Shown: piece after piece, positions 52,001-54,876 of the stretch
Numbering within the stretch: the stretch's first letter is position 1
Layout: each line of letters opens with the position of its first letter
Origin: Cheiracanthium punctorium
Taxonomy: Eukaryota > Arthropoda > Arachnida > Araneae > Cheiracanthiidae
DNA: 64,000 nt
Assembly: GCA_038373885.1 (NCBI GenBank)
Contig: JAWZYV010011915.1
Coordinates: forward strand, 62,001 to 126,000
Direction: 5' to 3'
Translations under genes and position numbers: made by a program
Notes under the pieces: generated by a model
Told to the model about the DNA's origin: nothing
Seen by the model: the letters and a program-made list of their open reading frames with translations, nothing else
Databases searched by the model: none

Positions 52001-54241
52001 GGCCTTGGGGAAACGGATTTCAATGATCTTTGGCACAGTGGTAGTATACCACGTGAATATACAACGTGTAAAATACTAAGGTGCAATACTCAAATACAGC
52101 CAAGAAAAATAATTTTTATTTTTAAATCACTACACTGAATTTAATTCACTGAAACTTTAAATGTTAAATTACACACACTTCTCTCCGAGCATCATAGCAT
52201 AATTGGCAAGGCGCTGAACTCCTGGTCTGGCGATGCGGGTTCGAATCCCGTACTATGAAAATTTATTTTCCTCTATTTTTTTAAAAACAACAATACTGAT
52301 AGTTAATTTTTTAGTGAAGTAAGTAATTTATTTACTGCATTTTTCTACTGCTTTTTAATATTTGGGATTTTTTTTCTGCTATTCAAAGTCTATTTTTGGA
52401 ATTGATTACAGTTATGACAGTTAAAATATTATAACACATTTTGTAATTCAGATATTATCATTATGATAAAAAAAATTACAGGTGGATAAAATGGAAACGA
52501 CTGCATTCATTTTTTTTGCAACGTTTCTAGTTTCCATGTAGGGTGGGCTTTTGCTGTTTTTAAAACCTTGATTTTATATTCCAGTGGAATATATTCATTC
52601 ATTTTATTTTTTTTTTCATCTGGTACGCATTCATCAGATGAGCCATCTATAACTGAATGAAAATTTTCTTTTATACATTCTTCTTGAGCATGGATCAATT
52701 CTTCATCAGTTATAAATTTTTTTTCACTCAGCATGTCTAATTATGTTGTAATATGTTGTCTAATGTATAATTATACAATTCTGAACCTACCAGAATGGCT
52801 TCTTCAGACAGTATGTCAGAAGATGTCATTGCAATTAGATTATTTTCTAGCAGTAAACTCTCGTAATATGCTACTCCATCTTTCAGCCACTGCCTCGAAG
52901 CAGCATTGTACATAGAATTTTCAGTTTTTTCATCACAACAAGAACTTGCTTCGATTGATGACATATTTTTAGCCGTGATACAGTTCTAAACAAATTTCAC
53001 TTTATATAATTCTATCAGAAATTTTAACATCATAAGAATATTACACTTGGAAAAGTAGACAACCAATCAGCAGATGGCAGACGATTAAAAGAAAATGCTG
53101 TTGCTGTGCTTCCGAAAAAGTGAAAATTAGAAGAAAAAAAAATTATTTCGATAAGATTGGGCCAAAATGTAATGTATGTTAAATATATAATGAGTTTCTT
53201 GAGTATCATTTGAATGTGTAAAATTCTGATACCAAAGTAAAGATTCTGCTAGTAGAAATAAAATTTAAATAATAATGTAAAAATTAATAAGAAGGCAGTT
53301 AAAAAAAATCAATAAATTAATAAATAAATAAATTATTTACTTCACTAAAAAATTAACCATCAGTAATATTGTATTTAAAAAAATAAGTGGAAAATACAAT
53401 TTCATAGTAAGGGATACGAACTCGCATCGCCAGAACAGAAGTCCAGCGCCTTGTCAATTAGGCTACGGTACTCGGGTACAAGCATGTGTAACTTAATATT
53501 TAAAATTTTGGTGAAGTGATTCAAAAATAAATATTTATTTTTCTTGGCTATATTTGAGTATTGAGTCTTAGTATTTTATACGTAGTATATTCACATGGTA
53601 TACTACCACTGTGCCAAAGATCATTGAAATCCGTTTTCCCGAGGCAGGGCCTCCTCCTTGTAAGCAGCCAAAAGCGCTAGACAAAACACTTGGTGTGTTG
53701 TGTTTGTAATTTTTTAATGGATTTTAATGGCTTTTAACTGTTTTTAACTAAGTTTTTAAAAAATTATTAATTTTGAATATGATTTATTATCTATGTTCGT
53801 TTTAGAATTTCTCAATGAAAATGAGCTTTTATTAATTAACTTTATGATAATTTTGATACTTGGCTCACATATTAATGCAGGGTGTGATCATGAGGACAAT
53901 TACATCTGAAAGGAATACATCTGAGGAAGTATTTGCTATTTATTCATATCAGTTTGGTATCCTTCATAAAAGATTCTGTAAAGTTTAGGAAGTCTTGAAC
54001 ATGTATGTGAAATTAAAAAAAAAGTCCAGAATTAAAAGGTTAATGTAAGGCACAAATTTAAACACACATAAAAAAAAAAATGAAAATCATACCATTCAAA
54101 GTTCGTAATATACTGGTAGTTATTTTGTGAACATATGTCAATAATTTTTGAAAGCAATTCATCACGATATTGAGATCCTTCAGCTTTATCCATATGGGTC
54201 ATGAGTTTTTTAACTATTTCCATTAAGTTTTTCTTAGAGAC
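9795..54241 (-). CDS. AP3D1: AP-3 complex subunit delta, middle part (12 exons)
   Basis: This is the large delta subunit of AP-3, a cytosolic adaptor coat that sorts membrane cargo from endosomes to lysosomes and lysosome-related organelles. Exons in order are 54241-54093, 42371-42245, 41912-41809, 38611-38380, 33588-33443, 31585-31493, 24153-24093, 23189-23127, 12602-12530, 11721-11475, 11352-11241 and 10004-9795. All have AG/GT borders and the phases fit, giving 1,617 bases (539 codons) with no stop. Blocks recognised from animal AP-3 delta include MEIVKKLMTHMDKAEG, LYAAAWICGEFSE, FVQSADLEVQER, GELNPVAPKAQKKVPVPEG, REARKFEQANNP and IPVAQIDLSVPL, then the lysine-rich hinge. Against the human protein (about 1,150 residues) roughly the first 360 and last 250 residues are missing here. 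Introns reach 11.7 kb and are full of transposons, but no exon is interrupted. The gene identity is close to certain. The exon model is inferred from homology and splice sites only. Confidence 0.95.
10005..11240. other. AP3D1 intron, no element recognised
   Basis: Plain AT-rich intron sequence between two hinge exons. No repeat ends, RNA gene or coding signal was found. Confidence 0.6.
11241..11352 (-). CDS. AP3D1: AP3D1 exon k (hinge)
   Basis: A 112-bp exon, PINHVEAPPPVSVPDSFNNW, then a lysine/arginine-rich end. The sequence is poorly conserved, as expected for the hinge. It is assigned by phase (completes the GA-split codon), splice sites TTTAG and GTATGC, and position. Confidence 0.8.
11475..11721 (-). 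CDS. AP3D1: AP3D1 exon j (basic hinge, TESDEDI)
   Basis: A 247-bp exon beginning LISSEKYMSIDGGRPSKTHR, then a lysine-rich run, VQTESDEDIPP, GEMPEGA and DPHRALNIDLEE. The TESDEDI, MPE.A and DP.RALDIDL blocks occur in the same order in human AP-3 delta. Donor GTGAGT. Confidence 0.95.
11995..12213 (-). mobile_element. tRNA-derived SINE (type 1) in AP3D1 intron
   Basis: Read on the minus strand it begins TGCCACCCAGGTGGTGTAGT and has an A-box-like GGTGTAGTGGCTTAA and a B-box-like GGTTTCAAATCTTGG about 40 bases later. An unrelated body follows, and it ends in an A-rich tail at about 11995-12005. These are the hallmarks of a tRNA-derived SINE. No clear target duplication was seen. Confidence 0.75.
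12530..12602 (-). CDS. AP3D1: AP3D1 exon i (IPVAQIDLSVPL)
   Basis: A 73-bp exon, NAEMNAVDDIPVAQIDLSVP then LHIPG, flanked by TTTCAG and GTAATA. It matches the conserved VEHIPVVQIDLSVPL hinge segment of vertebrate AP-3 delta. Confidence 0.92.
12603..13299. other. AP3D1 intron, nothing recognised
   Basis: AT-rich intron with a 13-base A run near 12698. The end of the ZMYM1/hAT relic may reach into it from the right. Confidence 0.5.
13300..14061 (-). pseudogene. ZMYM1/TTF-type hAT transposase relic
   Basis: Three overlapping broken frames read in order on the minus strand. TEVSNKLIDMQIPLEDSHGQ then GYDNGATMRGQNNGVQSRI and NPKALFVPCGCCK lie at about 14055-13850. SLNLTLDDMAKSSNVA lies at about 13800. 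VKSLCDTIWGCKIESVKAI through LTKAIKCFKF then LQLINNIVAF lie at 13660-13357. The GQGYDNG..M.G...GVQ and SLCDTRW blocks are typical of ZMYM1-like, hAT-derived proteins with a TTF zinc finger. At least two frame changes show it is dead. No matching inverted repeats were found around it. Confidence 0.8.
14062..14541. other. AP3D1 intron, nothing recognised
   Basis: AT-rich intron with a C/T-rich patch near 14340-14460. It ends in ATGTACAG, the possible target duplication of the next element. Confidence 0.45.
14542..14679. mobile_element. Possible decayed hAT-type MITE, 138 bp
   Basis: Left end CAAGGCCATAGCCAAGG and right end (inverted) CAGTGGCATAATCAAGG are about 70% alike. The flanks ATGTACAG and ATGGGCAG match at 6 of 8. 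A G-run/C-run pair and a 21-base T run lie inside. Weak but consistent. Confidence 0.45.
14722..15207. mobile_element. 486-bp MITE, family with CTGTAAAAGCACTT ends (copy A)
   Basis: Begins CTGTAAAAGCACTTAC and ends, inverted, CTGTAAAAGCACTTATT. The body matches the element at 33630-36350, including TTGTATTATTGTTTTATATT and the sequence around GGTAAGTGAAAAATTTGATT. The left flank is TA, while the right flank reads AC, so the TA duplication has decayed here. It shows the state of the family before the Tigger insertion seen in copy B. Confidence 0.88.
15728..17176. mobile_element. 1.45-kb element, CATAGCTGCCAAC family, 6-bp duplication CAAGAG
   Basis: Left end CATAGCTGCCAACCTTCT and right end (inverted) CATAGCTGCCAAGTGTCCT, with CAAGAG repeated exactly at 15722-15727 and 17177-17182. 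Short internal repeats of GGAACACAGTGCRTGGTCAT lie at 15757 and 15795. A stretch at 16760-16860 (CCAAATTTGGTCCAGATCCG and on) looks like the 3' end of a separate retroelement nested inside. No transposase gene was seen. Confidence 0.85.
17183..18107. other. AP3D1 intron with one hairpin
   Basis: AT-rich intron. Its only clear structure is the inverted repeat at 17408-17464. Confidence 0.5.
17408..17464. repeat. Inverted repeat, perfect 16-bp arms
   Basis: CAATAGTGTCCTTAAA at 17408-17423 and its exact inverse at 17449-17464, separated by 25 bases. No target duplication or family is recognised. Confidence 0.8.
18128..18290. repeat. Degenerate tandem repeat of TTTGTCTCAAYTAAAATCC type
   Basis: The units GTCTCAATCAAAATCC, GTCTCAATTAAAATCC and GTCTCAACTAAAATTC follow one another near the left end of the composite element, then decay to the right. 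Confidence 0.7.
18450..19235. repeat. Diverged direct duplication, about 518-bp spacing
   Basis: GACAAGTATGAATA followed by TTTAAGCTGTCTTAAT occurs near 18619 and again near 19132. Each is preceded by a GGGAGTTT..CGTAAAATCG-type stretch and followed by an AAAAGTGTG-GGAATT motif. This looks like an old tandem duplication inside the composite element. Confidence 0.7.
19355..20763. mobile_element. 1.4-kb nonautonomous element, CCGTAATTTATGG ends (copy 1)
   Basis: Begins CCGTAATTTATGGAAGAAAC and ends in its inverse near 20744-20763, each end flanked by TA (19353-19354 and 20764-20765). The interior shares GGATATATTTCG-like, GGCCAGCTGTTGATTACRT and TTTAACCAGG-free AT-rich segments with copy 2. 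No coding capacity was recognised. TA flanks suggest a mariner-like or pogo-like mover, but this is not proven. Confidence 0.8.
20911..20935. repeat. Short palindrome around GTCGACAGTG
   Basis: GTCGACAGTG and its inverse CACTGTCGAC are separated by a few bases, in the gap between the two related elements. Function unknown. Confidence 0.6.
21163..22730. mobile_element. Related nonautonomous element (copy 2), interrupted by a MITE
   Basis: The left end is worn (AATTTATGGAAGAAACGCTG); the right end is the inverse CCATAATTTATGGAAGAAAC followed by TA. The interior parallels copy 1 in the same order: GATATATTTCGGGAGGGG, CCCGCGGACGGCCAGCTG, and an ATTTTAAGAGCAAT site. At that site a 360-bp element has inserted, while copy 1 keeps the uninterrupted AAGAACAATAG. 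Confidence 0.75.
21883..22242. mobile_element. 360-bp hAT-type MITE inside copy 2
   Basis: GGCCC-rich ends (AAGGCCCGATTTGGC and, inverted, CAGGCCCGTACTGGGC) are flanked by AGAGCAAT (21875-21882) and AGAACAAT (22243-22250), 7 of 8 alike. The sibling element near 20252 shows the empty site. Confidence 0.8.
23127..23189 (-). CDS. AP3D1: AP3D1 exon h (63-bp, RREARKFEQANNP)
   Basis: A 63-bp in-phase exon encoding RREARKFEQANNPHYLKTNE plus K, flanked by TTTTAG and GTAAGT. The RREARK..EQANNP.Y.K signature is diagnostic for AP-3 delta. Confidence 0.93.
23620..23862 (+). mobile_element. tRNA-derived SINE (type 2), copy 1
   Basis: A tRNA-like head with CACAGTGGTTATGTCACTGG and the B-box-like GGGTTTGGGTCCC is followed by a conserved body. 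The body includes GGAGTTTTCCATGGTTTTCT, CCCACGGAGGGCACCCCACC and ATCCCACA, with an ACAAACAAACAAAT tail. The body is about 80% like 45669-45820. Confidence 0.85.
24093..24153 (-). CDS. AP3D1: AP3D1 exon g (61-bp microexon)
   Basis: A 61-bp exon, MAMQQTSAKRYEPSEEELEK, with acceptor TTATAG and donor GTCATT. PSEEELEK corresponds to the segment just before RREARK in other AP-3 delta proteins, and the next exon supplies RREARK, which supports it despite its size. Confidence 0.85.
24154..25077. other. AP3D1 intron, nothing recognised
   Basis: AT-rich intron sequence without repeat ends or coding signal. A worn repeat AAATCTGCACAA / TTGTGCAGATTT (near 24707 and 24731) forms a small hairpin. Confidence 0.5.
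25084..25245. mobile_element. 162-bp palindromic MITE, CATAGCTGCCAAC family, 6-bp duplication CATTTT
   Basis: Left arm CATAGCTGCCAACTCTTCCG, continuing with GTTTTTCCGGAAGATTTT, mirrors the right arm almost perfectly for about 45 bases. CATTTT is repeated exactly at 25078-25083 and 25246-25251. Confidence 0.92.
25714..26700 (+). pseudogene. Tc1-like transposase, degraded
   Basis: The frame starts MPRQRIRALYKRMPEFERGH and continues through the paired helix-turn-helix region (IELKEAGWTN stop RIAEHL, then IRLCWQEWVHNGRYQ) with two in-frame stops before 25960. The rest is scattered over frames. LSPIEHTWDVMGR near 26510-26545 is the conserved block around the third catalytic residue. Family members are about 340 residues, and the size of this region fits. 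The protein cannot be made as it stands. Confidence 0.85.
26857..26997. mobile_element. 141-bp hAT-type MITE in Tc1 inverted repeat
   Basis: Ends CAGGGATGTACCCA and (inverted) CAAGGACGTACCCA, with GGGGAGGGTCC inside each end. TATAGAGT is duplicated exactly at 26849-26856 and 26998-27005. The duplicated bases are the terminal bases of the Tc1 repeat. Confidence 0.92.
27009..29290. other. AP3D1 intron, mostly featureless
   Basis: AT-rich, with one microsatellite (27841-27899), a T run at 28331-28349 beside a G-rich patch, and another T run near 28821. No coding or mobile-element ends were identified. Confidence 0.5.
27841..27899. repeat. (CATA)n then (TA)n microsatellite
   Basis: Five CATA units followed by about twelve TA units, then TATACACACA. 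Confidence 0.95.
29291..29415 (+). mobile_element. Possible tRNA-derived SINE head
   Basis: TATGGTGATTAGCATACCAAT resembles an A-box region, and GGATCAGGCTCAACTCCCAA resembles a B-box region about 35 bases later, as in tRNA-derived SINEs. There is no second copy in the window and no clear tail. Confidence 0.4.
29416..30774. other. AP3D1 intron, nothing firmly recognised
   Basis: AT-rich sequence with an (AT)n run near 29760. A more GC-balanced stretch near 30020-30700 could be the tail of the hAT relic at 30775-31137. Confidence 0.4.
30775..31137 (-). pseudogene. GTF2IRD2/ZBED-like hAT transposase relic
   Basis: Minus-strand translation gives ESSFRQPWAEFLSKL, then IVRWLCHGKCHEDFFDLQEP and IDLFMNKK. 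In shifted frames LSDNDELLDLRFLVNIS and NLIIDAYDIVEAFTKLLFEF then HLGNNNAY follow. The VRWL..GK....FF.L...I..FM.KK and L.DLAFL.DIT blocks are the signature of GTF2IRD2-, ZBED5- and FAM200-like hAT-derived proteins. At least two frame breaks and a stop show decay. Confidence 0.75.
31493..31585 (-). CDS. AP3D1: AP3D1 exon f (LDLDAWINEPPS, acidic)
   Basis: A 93-bp exon: GLDLDAWINEPPSESSEEEE followed by CTGDIFIKTEHK. LDLDAWINEPPS is a conserved AP-3 delta hinge motif followed by an acidic serine-rich run. Donor GTTAGT; ends in phase 2. Confidence 0.92.
31586..33442. other. AP3D1 intron with an unexplained 127-codon frame
   Basis: Includes a GAA-rich run near 31793. An open frame on the plus strand at 31987-32370 matches no family I know and is probably chance or an unknown relic. 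Confidence 0.4.
33443..33588 (-). CDS. AP3D1: AP3D1 exon e (GELNPVAPKAQKKV block)
   Basis: A 146-bp exon reading ACCILHLVKQILKLQTKGEN then SSELLSLFVGELNPV and APKAQKKVPVPE. This links the trunk to the hinge and is nearly identical to vertebrate AP-3 delta. The glycine codon after PVPE is split by the intron. Confidence 0.95.
33859..36202 (+). mobile_element. pogo/Tigger element, 2.3 kb
   Basis: Ends CAGTTAAACCCCACTATAGT and (inverted) CAGTCAAACCCCGTTATCGT, flanked by TA at 33857-33858 and 36203-36204. TATAGTGAACT motifs are repeated inside both ends. It encodes a broken Tigger transposase. Copy A of the host MITE shows the uninterrupted site (TTGGTAAGTG), confirming the insertion point. Confidence 0.93.
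34406..35740 (+). pseudogene. Tigger (pogo-type) transposase, frameshifted
   Basis: Starts MANSVKRKAFSIDDKVKIIK, a CENP-B-type N-terminal helix-turn-helix ending near SNIWKN. The frame breaks at a 16-base A run near 34578. The second CENP-B helix block (NRNLPVSGVMLQNKANEF) is in another frame, with a stop after TAGW. The DDE part is nearly open at about 34915-35500: FKADETGLF holds the first aspartate, VLLIDNCIAH the second and LQPMDQGII the third. An acidic tail, in yet another frame, ends at 35740. Size and order fit Tigger transposases of 450-600 residues. It is inactive. Confidence 0.9.
36570..36862 (+). pseudogene. Tc1-like transposase C-terminal relic
   Basis: One plus-strand frame reads AHNKNCRKTIF stop LTVEA, then SFDWSACS stop NFNPIEILWSIV, VYSNGRQYPSVTELKKS and WCKIDSEIKKI. 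The W.ACS.D.NPIE.LW pattern and GRQY.SV.EL are typical of the end of Tc1-type transposases. Stops and a missing N-terminal half mark it as a fragment. It differs in sequence from the element at 25474. Confidence 0.8.
36863..37780. other. AP3D1 intron, nothing recognised
   Basis: AT-rich. The stretch 37190-37360 is less AT-rich and may be a retroelement scrap, but it could not be assigned. Confidence 0.4.
37781..38244. mobile_element. 464-bp pogo-like MITE
   Basis: Ends CAGTAGACTCTCTTTTACCT and (inverted) CAGTAGACTCCCTCTTAACC, flanked by TA on both sides (37779-37780 and 38245-38246). AACTGG motifs occur in both subterminal regions. No coding sequence. Confidence 0.88.
38380..38611 (-). CDS. 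AP3D1: AP3D1 exon d (end of adaptin trunk)
   Basis: A 232-bp exon carrying MDTLEAMLDHKVMFLPSHIQ, then VQNATKLYVRVVELYEAEEK and MFVQSADLEVQER. It covers the end of the helical trunk. The acceptor is TTTCAG and the donor is GTACAT. Confidence 0.94.
38990..39120 (+). mobile_element. Possible tRNA-derived SINE
   Basis: GGTTTAGTGATTAAGATTAT resembles an A box and AGTTCAATTTTCAGT a B box about 32 bases later. A short body follows. It is a single copy with worn boxes and no clear tail. Confidence 0.45.
39639..40245. mobile_element. 607-bp element with CAGGGTGTCCACTG ends, TA flanks
   Basis: Left end CAGGGTGTCCACTGGACTAC and right end (inverted) CAGGATGTCTGCTGATTATG, each followed by ATCATGACC- or GTCATGAAT-like motifs and flanked by TA. 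It holds a 30-base A run near 39991 and an 18-base T run near 40095. It probably moved by a TA-specific transposase. Confidence 0.7.
40246..41808. other. AP3D1 intron, nothing recognised
   Basis: AT-rich intron. Short AAAAACCTGGAATT-like phrases near 41390 resemble MITE interiors, but no paired ends were found. Confidence 0.45.
41809..41912 (-). CDS. AP3D1: AP3D1 exon c (AAAWICGEFSE block)
   Basis: A 104-bp exon reading SVLLQNAHLLQGNTERNSIS then EVLYAAAWICGEFSE, one of the most conserved stretches of AP-3 delta. Donor GTATGG; it ends in phase 2, matching the next exon. Confidence 0.93.
42245..42371 (-). CDS. AP3D1: AP3D1 exon b (adaptin trunk)
   Basis: A 127-bp exon that completes the split tryptophan codon and reads YVSILVELTRIDGTKHG then IASQMLDVAIRVQAIRNF, ending at ATG before GTAACA. 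It is too short to stand out as an open reading frame and was found from the AP-3 delta match and its CAG acceptor. Confidence 0.93.
42372..44050. other. AP3D1 intron; unpaired piggyBac-like end at 42638
   Basis: TTAACCCTTTAAATGCTGCA near 42638 looks like the start of a piggyBac-type element, but no matching right end was found before 44050. The rest is AT-rich without recognised genes. Confidence 0.4.
44055..45281. mobile_element. 1.2-kb nonautonomous piggyBac-like element
   Basis: TTAA at 44051-44054 and 45282-45285 flank ends CCTTTTACAGGCC and (inverted) TCTTTTACAGACC. Subterminal motifs ATGTTCCCAATTGGAAAC and ATGCTCCCAATTGGGAAC lie at opposite ends. TTAA flanks and CCYTTT ends are the mark of piggyBac. 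It has no transposase and contains several A runs and a TTTA microsatellite near 44390. Confidence 0.78.
45595..45822 (+). mobile_element. tRNA-derived SINE (type 2), copy 2
   Basis: The head has CAGTGGCCGAGAGCATAGCG, and the body has GGAGTTTTCCGAGGTTTTCT, CCCACGGAGGGCACCCCACC and ATCCCACA, matching copy 1 at 23620-23862 in order. The head differs more than the body, and the tail is worn. Confidence 0.8.
45985..46500 (+). repeat. Left arm of an inverted repeat carrying a short conserved frame
   Basis: Matches, inverted, about 48780-49200. Both contain TGGAAAC..GCAGAA..TTTTCGCA, a TATGAYGTCA motif and a frame reading RERVDFQ then FYIFIH. A roughly 100-base segment around 46150-46285 is present only here. 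Confidence 0.75.
46507..47239. mobile_element. 733-bp element, CATACCTGCCAAC family, 6-bp duplication TTAATT
   Basis: Left end CATACCTGCCAACCTCCTTA and right end (inverted) CATACCTGCCAACCCTTCTG. Several AGAAGATT/TCTTCTG motifs form longer imperfect inverted arms. TTAATT is repeated exactly at 46501-46506 and 47240-47245. No coding sequence. Confidence 0.9.
47246..48500. other. Spacer between inverted arms, no gene recognised
   Basis: Includes a GC-richer stretch at 47300-47470 (CAGCCACCACCTTCTTCAGC onward) of unknown origin, then plain AT-rich sequence. The 76-codon frame at 47677-47907 is not recognisable. Confidence 0.4.
48508..48785. repeat. Direct repeat copy 1 (about 280 bp)
   Basis: CTCTCTATTCTAA through AACCGTGGGGATTTGAGTTT to AAGCGTTTCCAAGTATCTAG. 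About 90% identical to 49205-49485, offset 697 bases. Confidence 0.92.
48780..49200 (-). repeat. Right arm of the inverted repeat
   Basis: Inverse of 45985-46500 (see that entry). It lies exactly between the two direct repeats, so a unit of direct repeat plus arm is 697 bp long. The minus frame reads RRERVDFQIFKEAQIVFYIF. Confidence 0.78.
49205..49485. repeat. Direct repeat copy 2 (about 280 bp)
   Basis: Second copy of 48508-48785. It shares ATTCGAAAAT-type and TAATAAAAAACTGAAAAAAT segments and TTTGGCATAAAATC. Confidence 0.92.
49500..51660. other. AP3D1 intron; short direct repeat, otherwise nothing recognised
   Basis: AAATCGCCAAATAATGAAAA (with slight change) occurs near 49922 and 50006, followed each time by a CACCATTGGTGGCAA-like phrase. 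A C/G-richer stretch at 50880-51060 could be a SINE scrap. Confidence 0.4.
51675..51878 (+). pseudogene. Penelope-like element, GIY-YIG endonuclease C-terminus
   Basis: A 67-codon frame ending in TAA reads DIGVTKRKIKDRIKEHINGI, then THSTALSRLALKENLEIDFN and NVKKIANYNNHIYSLKHEAI. The IG.T.R....RIKEH, S.AL..L....H/EIDF and R/KEAI..L patterns fit the GIY-YIG nuclease domain at the end of Penelope-like retroelements. A stop codon directly upstream, in the place of the YIG tyrosine region, and no reverse transcriptase upstream show a 5'-truncated relic. Confidence 0.72.
52026..52050 (+). other. U4 snRNA-like 5' segment in left arm
   Basis: ATCTTTGGCACAGTGGTAGT onward resembles the start of U4 snRNA (AGCTTTGCGCAGTGGCAGT as I recall it) at about four of five positions. 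Similarity fades after about 25 bases. The right arm has the same segment at 53597-53621 on the minus strand. Confidence 0.4.
52188..52258 (+). other. tRNA-Arg-like sequence in left arm (not a functional tRNA)
   Basis: TAGCATAATTGG fits an A box (52195-52206) and GGTTCGAATCC a perfect B box (52238-52248). An anticodon-type arm has a seven-base loop reading CTCCTGG, giving CCT in the anticodon position. The T arm pairs, but the acceptor stem does not, so this is a tRNA-derived sequence, possibly still a Pol III promoter. Confidence 0.6.
52490..52964 (-). pseudogene. Unidentified protein remnant inside the inverted-repeat element
   Basis: Two adjacent minus-strand frames. The upstream frame (52964-52737) reads MSSIEASSCCDEKTENSMYN and on to VGSELYNYTLDNILQHN. 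After a short gap and frame change, 52734-52507 reads MLSEKKFITDEELIHAQEEC and then NEYIPLEYKIKVLKTAKAHP with WKLETLQK. The second part looks like the start of a DNA-binding module (IPLEYK.K....AK.HP.WKL.TLQKKG), as seen in transposon-encoded proteins of arthropods, but I cannot name the family. The remaining protein is absent, so the element is nonautonomous. Confidence 0.5.
53405..53472 (-). other. tRNA-Arg-like sequence in right arm
   Basis: Inverse counterpart of 52188-52258. On the minus strand it has TAGCCTAATTGACAAGGC with a four-base D stem, an anticodon-type loop CTTCTGT (TCT) and GAGTTCGTATCC, a B box with one change. The acceptor stem does not pair. Confidence 0.55.
53670..54092. 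other. AP3D1 intron, nothing recognised
   Basis: Short AT-rich stretch beside the AP3D1 exon. TTTTAATGGATTTTAATGGC near 53713 echoes TTTATTGGCTTTTAATGATT near 54700. Confidence 0.45.
54093..54241 (-). CDS. AP3D1: AP3D1 exon a (adaptin trunk, EWY block)
   Basis: First recognisable exon, 149 bp. The acceptor TTTATAG precedes VSKKNLMEIVKK and the donor GTATGA splits the tryptophan codon of ITNFEW. It encodes part of the helical adaptin N-terminal trunk, with DELLSKIIDICSQNNYQY as the clearest match. Confidence 0.95.
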
Positions 54242-54610
54242 CTATAAATATTCAAAATAAATGCAGTTAAGAGGTTAAAGAGAAATAAAAATAAGCACTG
54301 GATTATAATAATTTAGTAGAAAACATGAACATAAAGAATTCGTATTACTACATATGAATGCTTATACTTAACGTAAACACAAGCTGCTAAGAATATTAAT
54401 GAAAGTTTGTGAATATAGGTATAATCTAATTCACTGGCGAAGGAGCAAACACTTTATAAACAATCTCAACCATTTTTTATCATCTATACCTTGTTCTATC
54501 TTACAAATTATAATTCACTTCACATGCAAATAGTTGAAGAAATGGCAAAGCTTGCATGACAAAATCCATAAAATTTTAACAAGTACTAACAAGTAAAATT
54601 TTAAGAAGTG

Positions 54611-54740
54611 AAGCGGGGAGCGGGCTCAGTTCCGAAGATGGCAGTGACCTAGCTGCCGAAAGTGCTAAAATGGTTCGTCTTTTTTAAACTTTTACGGAGA
54701 TTTTATTGGCTTTTAATGATTTTAACTTTTTAACAAGCAT
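54611..54740 (+). mobile_element. Possible Penelope-like or other retroelement end
   Basis: GAAGATGGCAGTGACCTAGC then TGCCGAAAGTGCTAAAAT resembles the GATGGC...GCCGAAA phrase common near the ends of Penelope-like and some other retroelements. No coding sequence accompanies it. Confidence 0.35.
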
Positions 54741-54876
54741 TTTATTTCACTGATAATACAAGCCTTTCACAACTTTTTATTGCATATGCTTTATTGAAGT
54801 TCATGCATTGTAATTACCTTCACATGTAAATGATTGAGAAAATGGAAAAACTGGTACAGTGAAGCCTCATTTATAT

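Larger units (their letters stand above)
51974..53669. mobile_element. Element with long inverted repeats carrying U4-like and tRNA-like sequence
   Basis: Left arm 51974-52336 and right arm 53325-53669 are inverted copies, about 80% alike, around a 1-kb centre with a minus-strand coding remnant. The arms share ACAAGGAGGAG, AACGGATTTCAATGATCTTT, GGCACAGTGGTAGTATACCA and a tRNA-like block, then TTAATTTTTTAGTGAAGTAA. Similarity stops outward at GGCTGC. No clean target duplication was found. Long arms suggest a Mutator-like or foldback element, but the superfamily is not established. Confidence 0.7.

Noticed and set aside
52188..52258. Intact tRNA-Arg gene
   Set aside because: The A and B boxes and T arm are good, but the acceptor stem does not pair. 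The same block recurs inverted at 53405-53472 within a larger repeat, so it is tRNA-derived repeat sequence.
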